Source of the DNA: CAVSJJ01 sp963771015
Lineage (GTDB): Bacteria > Actinomycetota > Actinomycetes > Actinomycetales > Dermatophilaceae
Direction: 5' to 3'
DNA: 64,000 nt
NCBI GenBank assembly: GCA_963771015.1
Contig: CAVYRN010000007.1
Location: 186,001-250,000, forward strand
Shown: piece by piece, positions 18,445-26,498 of the stretch
How the letters are laid out: every line of letters begins with the position of its first letter
Position numbering within the stretch: position 1 is the stretch's first letter
Position numbers and translations under genes: made by a program
The notes under the pieces: generated by a model
Seen by the model: only the letters and a program-made list of their open reading frames with translations
Told to the model about the DNA's origin: nothing
Database searches by the model: none

Positions 18445-19635
18445 TCAGCGGAAGGCGGACTCCCCGGTGAGCGCCTGGCCGATGACGAGGGTGTGCATCT
18501 CGACGGTGCCCTCGTAGGTGAGGACCGACTCGAGGTTGTTCGCGTGCCGCATGACGGGGTACTCGCCACTGATCCCGTTGGCGCCGAGGATCGTCCGGGC
18601 GGTACGGCAGATCTCGATGGCCTTGGTGATGTTGTTGTACTTGCCGACGCTCACCTGCTCCGGTCGCAGACCGACGGCGTCCTTGCGCCGGCCGAGGTGA
18701 AGGGCGAGGAGCCGGCCGAGCTGGAGCTCGGTCGACATGTTCGCGAGCTTGGCCTGGGTGAGCTGGAACGCCGCGATGGGCCGGCCGAACTGCTCGCGCT
18801 CCATCGAGTAGCGGCGGGCCGCCTCGAGCGAGCTGCGCGCGGCGCCGAGCGACCCCCAGACGATGCCGTAGCGCGCCTCGGACAGGCAGGCCAGCGGACC
18901 CTTGAGCCCGTGGACCTCGGGAAGCACCGCCGAGGCCGGCAGCCGGACACCGTCGAGGACGAGCTCGCTCGTCACCGAGGCCCGCAGGGACAGCTTGTGG
19001 GTGACCTCGCGGGCCGAGAAGCCCGGGGTCGCGGTCGGCACGACGAAGCCGCGGATGCCGCCGTGCTCCTCACCGGCATTCGCCCAGACGACGGCGACAT
19101 CGGCGATCGAGCCGTTGGTGATCCACATCTTCGTGCCGTCGAGGATCCAGTCGGTGCCGTCCATGCGGGCCCGGGTGCGCATGCCGCCCGGGTCGGAGCC
19201 GTGGTCGGGCTCGGTGAGCCCGAAGCAGCCGATCGCCTCGCCGGACGCCATCCGCGGCAGCCACTCCTGCTTCTGTTCCTCGCTGCCGAAGCGATGGATG
19301 GCGTACATCGCGAGGGAGCCCTGGACCGACACGAGCGAGCGGATGCCGGAGTCCGAGGCCTCGAGCTCGAGACAGGCCAGGCCGTACTCGACCGAGGACA
19401 TCCCCGCGCAGCCGTAGCCCTCCAGGTGCATCCCGAGCAGCCCGACCTGGCCGAACTCCCGGGCCAGCTCGCGGGCGACGGGCAGCTCGCCCCGCTCGTA
19501 CCACTCGGCGACGTGCGGCTCGACAAGCCGGTCGCAGACCTCCCGGACGGTGGCCCGGATGTCCTTCTCGTCCTGGGTGAGGGCGGCGTCGATGTCGACG
19601 ATGTCGAGCGGGTTGGCGCGGGTCGGGGTGCTCAT
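18445..19635 (-). CDS. gcdH: Acyl-CoA dehydrogenase, probable glutaryl-CoA dehydrogenase
   Basis: A 396-residue FAD enzyme. The FAD/acyl-CoA signatures are GCFGLTEPDHGSDPGGM (about 135-151) and WITNGSIADVAVVWA. The catalytic base is Glu375 in YEGTVEMH, followed by IGQALTG, the pattern of glutaryl-CoA dehydrogenases, which oxidise and decarboxylate glutaryl-CoA to crotonyl-CoA. AAGGTGA lies nine bases before the chosen ATG and excludes the longer frame. The CoA-transferase gene just upstream supports glutarate/lysine breakdown. A short-branched or isobutyryl-CoA specificity is the main alternative. Confidence 0.85.
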   Translation of the reverse strand: MSTPTRANPLDIVDIDAALTQDEKDIRATVREVCDRLVEPHVAEWYERGELPVARELAREFGQVGLLGMHLEGYGCAGMSSVEYGLACLELEASDSGIRSLVSVQGSLAMYAIHRFGSEEQKQEWLPRMASGEAIGCFGLTEPDHGSDPGGMRTRARMDGTDWILDGTKMWITNGSIADVAVVWANAGEEHGGIRGFVVPTATPGFSAREVTHKLSLRASVTSELVLDGVRLPASAVLPEVHGLKGPLACLSEARYGIVWGSLGAARSSLEAARRYSMEREQFGRPIAAFQLTQAKLANMSTELQLGRLLALHLGRRKDAVGLRPEQVSVGKYNNITKAIEICRTARTILGANGISGEYPVMRHANNLESVLTYEGTVEMHTLVIGQALTGESAFR

Positions 19636-19707
19636 CGCGGGGTCACCTTCGGTGTGGTCGGACGGTCGGGCGGGCATGTCGGTACGGTTCGGTCTTCCGT
19701 CAACCTC

Positions 19708-20910
19708 TCACCTCTTGGGTGGGTTCTCGGCGGCGGGTGGCTGGGCGCGTGGGAGTGTGGGGGGCTCGGGGGTGGCGAGCCAGGAGCGGACGGCGTCGTC
19801 GTGCTCGCCGAGCGCCGGTGGCGGGGTGGGGTCGCTCGTCCGGTATGCCGTCCAGCGGACCGGGTGCCGCACCTGCGGCGCGTGGTCGGGCCCGACCTCG
19901 ACGAGCGGGTCGAGACCGAGCGAGGTGGCGAGGTCGACCGCCTCCGGGATGGTCTGGACCGGCCCGGCCGGAACCCCGGCGGCGGTGAGCCGCTCCACCC
20001 ACGAGTCGGCGGTGTCCCGGGTCAGAGCGGCCTCGAGCGTCGTCACGAGCGCCTCCCGCTGCGCGACCCGGGCGGCGTTCGTCGCGAAGTCCGGGTCCTC
20101 GGCGAGGTCCGGCATCCCCACGACCTCGGTGAGCCGGGCGAACTGGCCGTCGTTGCCGCACGCGACGGCGAGCAACCCGTCGGCGCACCGCAGCGTCTCG
20201 TAGGGCGCGATGCTCGGGTGCCGGTTGCCCATCCCGCGCGGGGCCACGCCCGTCTCGAGAGCGGCCTGACCCTGGTTGACCATGGCGGCGAGCGAGCTGG
20301 TGAGCAGCGAGACCTCGAGTCGGTCGCCGCGGCCGGTCCGCTCCCGGGCCGACAGTGCGGCGAGGATGCCGACGACGGCGTCCTTGCCGGTGAGGACGTC
20401 GACGAGGGCGACGCCCGCCTTGGTCGGCTCACCCGCCGGCCCGGTGATGCTCATCAGCCCCCCGACGGCCTGGACGACGAAGTCGTAGCCGAGCATCTCC
20501 CGACCGGCGCCGCTTCCGAAACCGGTGACCGAGCAGTAGACGACCCGCGGGTTCCGTTCTGCGACAACGTCGTAGCCGAGTCCGAGCCGGTCCATCGTGC
20601 CGGGCTTGAAGTTCTCGATGACGACATCCGCGCGGGTCGCGAGCTCGAGCGCCAGGGCACGATCCGCCTCGTCGGCGAGGTCGAGCGCCACCGACTCCTT
20701 GCCCCGGTTGACCGACTCGAAGTACGTCGTGGCGTGCGCCGAGTACGGCGGCCCCCAGCGCCTGGTGTCATCACCCGACCCCGGTCGCTCGACCTTGACG
20801 ACCCGCGCACCGAGATCGGCCAAGGTCATCGTCGCGAGCGGGCCGGCGAGCACGCGCGAGAAGTCGGCGACGAGCACGCCCTCGAGAGGCAGGGGGCGAC
20901 CGTCGCTCAT
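19708..20910 (-). CDS. Class III CoA-transferase (CaiB/BaiF family)
   Basis: A 400-residue CoA-transferase that moves CoA between carboxylic acids through an aspartyl-CoA thioester. The catalytic residue is Asp171 in VALVDVLTG; the N-terminal VADFSRVLAGPLATMTLADLGA and the VIENFKPGTMDRLGLGY segment are family signatures. It precedes gcdH on the same strand with a 72-bp gap. In other bacteria a CaiB-type enzyme beside GcdH activates glutarate with succinyl-CoA, so glutarate activation is the best guess. The Pro-rich C-terminus is unremarkable. Confidence 0.88.
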   Translation of the reverse strand: MSDGRPLPLEGVLVADFSRVLAGPLATMTLADLGARVVKVERPGSGDDTRRWGPPYSAHATTYFESVNRGKESVALDLADEADRALALELATRADVVIENFKPGTMDRLGLGYDVVAERNPRVVYCSVTGFGSGAGREMLGYDFVVQAVGGLMSITGPAGEPTKAGVALVDVLTGKDAVVGILAALSARERTGRGDRLEVSLLTSSLAAMVNQGQAALETGVAPRGMGNRHPSIAPYETLRCADGLLAVACGNDGQFARLTEVVGMPDLAEDPDFATNAARVAQREALVTTLEAALTRDTADSWVERLTAAGVPAGPVQTIPEAVDLATSLGLDPLVEVGPDHAPQVRHPVRWTAYRTSDPTPPPALGEHDDAVRSWLATPEPPTLPRAQPPAAENPPKR

Positions 20911-20955
20911 GACTGCATCATGCCGCTCCCAAGGCGGTCGCGGCGGGGGCCCCGG

Positions 20956-22461
20956 TCACCGGGCCGCGGCCGCGCCGAGGAGGGCGGCCAGCCCGAGGGC
21001 GCTGCGCGGGTCGTATGCCGCGCGCCAGAGACCGCCGTGGGCCGCGGCGTACGCCTCGTCCTGCCACGGGTGCTCGTGCCGCGGCGTACGGACCGACAGG
21101 TCGTGGACGAGGAGGGCCGCCATGAGGGTGTTGGACGTCCCCGGTTCGAAGACCTCGATCCCGAACCGGTGCGCGCCGGCATAGGCCGCCGCGAGCGCTC
21201 GGTTCTTGACGACCGACCGGGTCCGGGTCGGCGGCGCGACCTTGAACGACACGGTCGCGCCCTCGGCGCGGGCCGTCGTGGCCCGCCAGCGCTGGATCCG
21301 CTTGGCGAGCAGGTAGTTCGGCCCCTGCTGAAGAACCACCGCGTCGCAGATGCCGGGGTCCTCGCCCGGTACGTAGTTGCGCCGGAGCAGCCGTCCTCCG
21401 GACAGGGTCCGCAGCGGCACCCGGAGCACCCTGCTCGTCCGCCGGGCGGCGTATGCCGCGACCGACGCCTCGACCGCGTCGGCCGGGACCGCGAAGACGT
21501 CGGTCGGCGTCGCGAGGATGGCCAGGGCGACCTCGTCGGAGCCGCGGGACGCCCGGACCACCTCGGTGAGCGCGTCGACGGCCGTGCTGAGCCGGACGTT
21601 GAGAGCCCCGTCGGCGTAGACGTAGTTGCCGAGCACGAGTGAGCCGTCGAGCCCACGCACCCAGGTCGTCGCCCGGGGCAGGTCGTGGATGAGGTCGACA
21701 CCGGCCCGGTCGGCGACCCCGCCGACATCGGAGGACCCGCCGGAGGATGCGTCGGCCGACCCGTCACTCGACCGGTCGGCGACCGGGACCCGGAGCCGGC
21801 CGGCATACCCGGCGGTGTCCCGCAGCAGCCGGGACCACAGGTCCGGGCGGGGCAGGTCGACGGCGGCGACGTCGGCCCCCCAGCGCAGCAGCGAGCGCAG
21901 CGGGCCCATCTCGGCGGCCGCGCCGAGCACGACGACCGTTCGTCCGTCGAGGCTGAGCCACTCGGGATGGTCGATGACCTCGCCGACCGCGTCGCGCAGC
22001 GAGGGCTCGACGACGCCCGCGGACACCCAGGCGTCGAGCCGACGACGCAGGTCGTCGCCGGCCAGCCGCTCACCGTGGTACGGCACGGCGAGAACCGTCT
22101 CGCGCTCGCCCGACCCGTCGACCACCACCGTCCCGAGGTCCGGACCGGAGGATTCCACGGCCGCCTCGAGGACGGAACGCTCGCCCTCCTGCGAGTGGAA
22201 CCTCATCCGGTCGTGAACGGTGGCGAGCCCGTCGACGGCGATCCGCCGGGCGGCCTCGGGCGAGCCCAGCCCCGCCTCGACGAGCCGGCGGAAGTGCGGG
22301 AGGTACCCCTGCCGCCAGCTCGTCTCACGAGAGGCTCCGGCCGCCCCGATGGGGTCCACCCCGGCGAGGGCGTCGACGACGACGGAACGACCGGTCGCGG
22401 AGGTGCTGCGGCGCCCGTCGACCTCGGGGAAGACGACCCCGGTCGGCCCGCCGTCGGTCAT
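20956..22461 (-). CDS. Conserved-looking protein of unknown function (501 aa)
   Basis: I do not recognise this family. The protein is soluble in appearance, with no signal peptide or membrane helix. Residues about 165-195 (RTVVVLGAAAEMGPLRSLL then AAVDLP) read like a Rossmann-type nucleotide-binding strand-loop-helix. An Asp/Ser-rich linker follows at about 225-240. The C-terminal half has FEPGTSNTLMAALLVHDL and RHEHPW. Its start is one base after the E2 stop, so it is translated with the oxoacid dehydrogenase operon. Codon use is native. A function in branched-chain oxoacid or acyl-CoA metabolism is only a guess from position. Confidence 0.75.
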   Translation of the reverse strand: MTDGGPTGVVFPEVDGRRSTSATGRSVVVDALAGVDPIGAAGASRETSWRQGYLPHFRRLVEAGLGSPEAARRIAVDGLATVHDRMRFHSQEGERSVLEAAVESSGPDLGTVVVDGSGERETVLAVPYHGERLAGDDLRRRLDAWVSAGVVEPSLRDAVGEVIDHPEWLSLDGRTVVVLGAAAEMGPLRSLLRWGADVAAVDLPRPDLWSRLLRDTAGYAGRLRVPVADRSSDGSADASSGGSSDVGGVADRAGVDLIHDLPRATTWVRGLDGSLVLGNYVYADGALNVRLSTAVDALTEVVRASRGSDEVALAILATPTDVFAVPADAVEASVAAYAARRTSRVLRVPLRTLSGGRLLRRNYVPGEDPGICDAVVLQQGPNYLLAKRIQRWRATTARAEGATVSFKVAPPTRTRSVVKNRALAAAYAGAHRFGIEVFEPGTSNTLMAALLVHDLSVRTPRHEHPWQDEAYAAAHGGLWRAAYDPRSALGLAALLGAAAAR

Positions 22462-22462
22462 G

Positions 22463-23983
22463 TCAGCCCCAGACGAGGGCGCGCGCCGGGTCGTGGAGCA
22501 GCGCCGCGACGTCGGCGAGGTAGCGGCTGCCGAGCTCGCCGTCGACGAGCCGGTGGTCGAAGGCCAGGGCCAGCTGGGTGACCCAGCGCGGCTCGATCCG
22601 CTCCGCGCCGTCGGCGTCGGTGACGACCCACGGCATCCGCCGGACCGCCCCGAACGACATGATCGCCGACTCGCCCGGGTTGATGATCGGCGTGCCGCCG
22701 TCGATGCCGAAGACACCGATGTTCGTGATCGTGATGGTGCCGCCGCTCAGCTGGGCCACGGCCGCCCGGCCCTCGCGCGCCGTCGCGGTCAGGGTCTCGA
22801 TGGCGATGGCGAGCTCGCGCAGGGAGAGACGGTCGGCGTCCTTGATGTTCGGGACGATGAGCCCGCGCGGGGTGGCCGCCGCGATGCCGAGGTTGACGTA
22901 GTGCTTGACGACGATCTCCTGCGCCGCCTCGTCCCACACCGCGTTGATGCCGGGGTTGCGGCGGACGGCGATGCACATCGCCTTGGCGAGGACGAGCAGC
23001 GGGGTGACCTTGAGGTCTCTGAACCCGCGGTCCCGCCGAAGGCGGTCGACGAGGTCCATCGTCGCGGTGACGTCGACACTCACCCACTCGGTGACGTGCG
23101 GGGCCGTGAAGGCCGACTCCACCATGGCCGCCGCGGTGAGCCGGCGTACCCCCTTGATGGGGATCCGCTCCTCGCGCTCGACGGCGGGAGCGGGGTATGC
23201 CGCACCCGACGCCCGCGCGACGCCCGCGGACGCACCCGGCAGGCCCGCGGCCGGTACTGCGACCGGTGGCTCGGTGGCCACGGCCGCACGCACGTCGGCC
23301 TCGGTGACCGCGCCGCCCGGCCCGGTCGGGGCGACGGCCGCGAGGTCGACGCCGAGGTCCTTGGCCAGCTTGCGGACCGGAGGTTTGGCGAGGACGGGGG
23401 TGTGTGGGACGACCGCCACGTGCGGGGCTGCGAGGTCGGCGACCGGGCGGACGTCACGGGGGACGTCCGGTGCGTGGGCCGCGACGAGCCCGCCGACCCG
23501 GGCCGATGCCTCGGGGTCAACGTGTGGGCCGGGAGGTGCGGCGATGTCGCGGAGCAGGGCGTCCTTGCGTCGCGGGCGGCGGGCGGTCTCGCCCTGCTTG
23601 ACGCCGTAGCCGACCAGGACGGGTGTCCGGCCGGTGCCACCGGCACCCGGGGCGGGAGCGGAGCCGTTCGCGCCCGACGCCGGCTCCTGCGGCGCGGAGG
23701 CAGCCGCGGGAGCCGGACCGGCGTCAGCACCCGCGGTGGCGTCCGCGGTGTCGATGGCGATGATCGGCGTGCCCACCTCGACGAGGGCCCCCTCGTCGAC
23801 GAGGAGACCGGTGACGGTCCCGGCGTAGGGCGCCGGGAGCTCGACGAGCGACTTGGCGGTCTCGATCTCGACGACCACGTCGTTGACGGCGATGGTGTCA
23901 CCCACGGCGACCCGCCAGGAGACGATCTCGGCCTCGGTCAGACCCTCGCCGGGGTCGGGGAGCCGGAACTCACGAACGGTCAT
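22463..23983 (-). CDS. bkdC: Branched-chain 2-oxoacid dehydrogenase E2 (dihydrolipoyl acyltransferase)
   Basis: A 506-residue E2 core subunit. Residues 1-80 are a lipoyl domain with the lipoylated Lys44 in ETAKSLVE. A Pro/Ala linker leads to the E1/E3-binding domain (about 200-235, VRKLAKDLGVDL). The C-terminal acyltransferase domain ends with the catalytic HRLVDG. It transfers the acyl group formed by E1 to CoA. It overlaps the E1 beta stop by one base. The single lipoyl domain and bkd-like gene order favour a branched-chain rather than pyruvate complex. No E3 gene is nearby, so lipoamide dehydrogenase must be shared. Confidence 0.93.
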   Translation of the reverse strand: MTVREFRLPDPGEGLTEAEIVSWRVAVGDTIAVNDVVVEIETAKSLVELPAPYAGTVTGLLVDEGALVEVGTPIIAIDTADATAGADAGPAPAAASAPQEPASGANGSAPAPGAGGTGRTPVLVGYGVKQGETARRPRRKDALLRDIAAPPGPHVDPEASARVGGLVAAHAPDVPRDVRPVADLAAPHVAVVPHTPVLAKPPVRKLAKDLGVDLAAVAPTGPGGAVTEADVRAAVATEPPVAVPAAGLPGASAGVARASGAAYPAPAVEREERIPIKGVRRLTAAAMVESAFTAPHVTEWVSVDVTATMDLVDRLRRDRGFRDLKVTPLLVLAKAMCIAVRRNPGINAVWDEAAQEIVVKHYVNLGIAAATPRGLIVPNIKDADRLSLRELAIAIETLTATAREGRAAVAQLSGGTITITNIGVFGIDGGTPIINPGESAIMSFGAVRRMPWVVTDADGAERIEPRWVTQLALAFDHRLVDGELGSRYLADVAALLHDPARALVWG

Positions 23984-25002
23984 CAGAACTCCATTACCCG
24001 GTCGACGCCGTCGAGGATCCGGTCCAGGTCGGGCAGGAAGTCGTCCTCGAGCCGGCTCGGCGGGTACGGGACGTTGTATCCGCCCACCCTCAGCACCGGC
24101 GCCTGGAGGTGGTAGAAGCACTCCTGGGTGATCTGGGCGGCGAGCTCGGCGCCCATCCCGAGGAACGTGGGTGCCTCGTGGACGACGACGACGCGGCCGG
24201 TCTTGCGCACCGACGCGAAGATCGTCTCGGTGTCGAACGGCGAGAGCGAGCGCAGGTCGATGACCTCGAGGCTGCGGCCCTCCTCCTCGGCGGCCTGGGC
24301 GGCCTGGACGCTGGACCGGACCGTCGGGCCGTAGGCGAGGACGGTGACGTCGGCCCCGGGCCGGACGACGGCGGCGTCGGACAGGCCGAGCGTCGGTGCC
24401 GCGCCGACCTCACCCTTGTCCCAGTAGCGGCGCTTGGGCTCGTAGAAGATGACCGGGTCGTCGGTCGCGATGGCCTGCTGGATCATCCAGTGGGCGTCGT
24501 GCGGCGTGCTGCAGCTGACCACCCGCAGTCCCGCGGTGTGCGCGAAGTACGCCTCGTTGGACTCGCTGTGGTGCTCGACCGCGCCGATGCCGCCACCGAA
24601 CGGGATGCGGATGACGATGGGCATCGCCACCTGACCGAGCGAGCGGGCGTGCAGCTTGGCGACCTGGCTGACGATGTGGTCGAACGCCGGGTAGACGAAC
24701 CCGTCGAACTGGATCTCGACCACCGGGCGATAGCCGCGCAGGGCCATCCCGATGGCCGTGCCGAGGATGCCGGCCTCGGCGAGCGGGGTGTCGACGACCC
24801 GGTCCTCGCCGAAGTCCTTCTGCAGTCCCTCGGTGACCCGGAAGACGCCGCCGAGCTTGCCGATGTCCTCACCCATGAGGATGACCTTGGGGTCCTTCTC
24901 CATCGCGGCGCGAAGCCCGCCCGTGATGGCCTTGGCCATCGTCGTCGTCGCGGCCGGAGCCACCGACCGGTCGGCGGCCGGCGCCTGGCTCGTCTGGCTC
25001 AT
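23983..25002 (-). CDS. bkdB: Branched-chain 2-oxoacid dehydrogenase E1 subunit beta
   Basis: A 339-residue transketolase-like beta chain, partner of the E1 alpha subunit. MGEDIGKLGGVFRVTEGL (about residues 42-59), ETIFASVRKTGRVVVVHEA and the C-terminal NVPYPPSRLEDDFLPD are typical of bacterial BCKDH/PDH E1 beta. The ATG start overlaps the E1 alpha stop (ATGA) and its stop overlaps the E2 start, giving a tightly coupled operon. The 16-residue Ala/Ser-rich extension before the conserved part is short and probably disordered. Confidence 0.94.
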   Translation of the reverse strand: MSQTSQAPAADRSVAPAATTTMAKAITGGLRAAMEKDPKVILMGEDIGKLGGVFRVTEGLQKDFGEDRVVDTPLAEAGILGTAIGMALRGYRPVVEIQFDGFVYPAFDHIVSQVAKLHARSLGQVAMPIVIRIPFGGGIGAVEHHSESNEAYFAHTAGLRVVSCSTPHDAHWMIQQAIATDDPVIFYEPKRRYWDKGEVGAAPTLGLSDAAVVRPGADVTVLAYGPTVRSSVQAAQAAEEEGRSLEVIDLRSLSPFDTETIFASVRKTGRVVVVHEAPTFLGMGAELAAQITQECFYHLQAPVLRVGGYNVPYPPSRLEDDFLPDLDRILDGVDRVMEF

Positions 25003-26216
25003 CGGTCGCTCCCCCCGTCGGTGAAGCCCGCCTGGTAGGCGAGGTAGTCGGCCCGTTCCCGCTCCATGACCGGGTGGCGATCGGCGTAGACGTAGTCGAA
25101 CATCGCCGTCCCGTCCGGGTCGGGCATCGCCAGGCACCGCTCACGGACCGAGACGCCGAGCGCGTCGGCCTCGGCGGCGACCTCGGCGAGGAAGGCCCGG
25201 TCGGCCTTGCCCTGGTGCACCAGCCACACCTTGAGCCGCTCGATCGGGTCGCGGTGCTTCCACACCTCGACCTCGGCCGAGACGCGGTAGCGGGTCGGGT
25301 CGTCGGAGGTCGTGTGCGCGCCCATCCGGTAGGTGAAGGCCTCGACGAAGCTCGGTCCCTCGCCGGCGCGGGCCGAGGCCAGCGCCCGCTTGGTCACGGC
25401 ATACACGGCCAGGACGTCGTTGCCGTCGACGCGGATGCCGGGCAGCCCGAACCCGCTCGCCCGCCGGTAGAGCGGCACCCGGGTCTGCTTCTCGTTCGGC
25501 TCCGAGATCGCCCACTGGTTGTTCTGGCAGAAGAAGACGACGGGGCTGTTGTTGACTCCGGCGAAGACGAGCGCCTCGCTCACGTCGCCCTGGCTCGTCG
25601 CACCGTCGCCGAAGTAGGCGATGACCGCGGCGTCCCGGGACGGGTCTCCGGTGCCGACGTTGCCGTCGCGCTGGATCCCCATGGCGTAGCCGGTCGCATG
25701 CAGGGTCTGCGCGCCGATGATGATCGTGTAGAGGTGGAAGTTGTGCTCGTGGGGGTCCCACCCGCCGTGGTTGACCCCTCGGAACATGCCGAGCAGGTTG
25801 ACCGGGTCGACGCCGCGACACCAGGCGACGCCGTGCTCGCGGTAGGTCGGGAACGCGAAGTCGTTCGGGGCGAGCGCTCGCCCCGAGCCGACCTGGGCGG
25901 CCTCCTGGCCGAGCAGCGAGGCCCACAGGCCCAGCTCGCCCTGGCGCTGGAGTGCGGTGGCCTCGGCGTCGAAGCGGCGGACGAGGACGAGGTCGCGGTA
26001 GAAGCCGCGCAGGTCCTCATCGCTCAGCTCGGCGAGGATCGGGTCGAGCTCGCTGTTGGGGATCCGCTCACCCTCGGGGGTGAGCACCTGGACCATCTCG
26101 GGACCGCCCTCGGCGAGCGGCCGGTGGGCCGACCTCGGATGGTCCGGCTGGGCCGCGCTCGACTCATGGTGGTCGACGCCCACCGGAGGGGCCAGCGCGA
26201 CGTCGTTGTCGCTCAC
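24999..26216 (-). CDS. bkdA: Branched-chain 2-oxoacid dehydrogenase E1 subunit alpha
   Basis: A 405-residue thiamine-diphosphate-binding chain that decarboxylates branched-chain 2-oxoacids from Val, Leu and Ile. The ThDP motif runs from GDGATSQGD (about residue 203) to QNNQWAIS (about 231-238). The phosphorylation-loop-like YRMGAHTTSDDPTRYR is conserved. The start is a GTG, chosen because AAGGAG lies seven bases before it; upstream frame is out of character. It is the first gene of the E1 alpha-E1 beta-E2-unknown operon. Confidence 0.94.
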   Translation of the reverse strand: MSDNDVALAPPVGVDHHESSAAQPDHPRSAHRPLAEGGPEMVQVLTPEGERIPNSELDPILAELSDEDLRGFYRDLVLVRRFDAEATALQRQGELGLWASLLGQEAAQVGSGRALAPNDFAFPTYREHGVAWCRGVDPVNLLGMFRGVNHGGWDPHEHNFHLYTIIIGAQTLHATGYAMGIQRDGNVGTGDPSRDAAVIAYFGDGATSQGDVSEALVFAGVNNSPVVFFCQNNQWAISEPNEKQTRVPLYRRASGFGLPGIRVDGNDVLAVYAVTKRALASARAGEGPSFVEAFTYRMGAHTTSDDPTRYRVSAEVEVWKHRDPIERLKVWLVHQGKADRAFLAEVAAEADALGVSVRERCLAMPDPDGTAMFDYVYADRHPVMERERADYLAYQAGFTDGGSDR

Positions 26217-26498
26217 GTGAACTCCTTCTCGCGGTCCCGATCGTGACGGGGCCGGCTCGGGCCGCCGGAGGCCGGGCGACGTGGCGCGGCCGGGGCGGCA
26301 AGGTGCCCGTGGCGGCGACCCGGGGTGGTGGCCGACGTCACAGTCCGTTTGCACCCCCAACGTACCGGGCCGCGCTGGAAAACACCCAGCCCGGGCCGCA
26401 CTCGTGCTCCGGTGCGCCATCCGGGGGCATGCCGCACGCCGCACGACGCACGCCCGGCGACGGATCGCCCTCGCCACTCCACGGGCCGCATTCCGCCT
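26217..26498. other. Gene-free gap between bkd operon and acyl-CoA ligase
   Basis: About 280 bp holding the promoter of the bkd operon and the end of the ligase transcript. An imperfect stem CGCTGG/CCAGCC (around 26371-26392, loop AAAACA) could be a terminator for the ligase gene. I see no confident regulator site. Confidence 0.4.
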
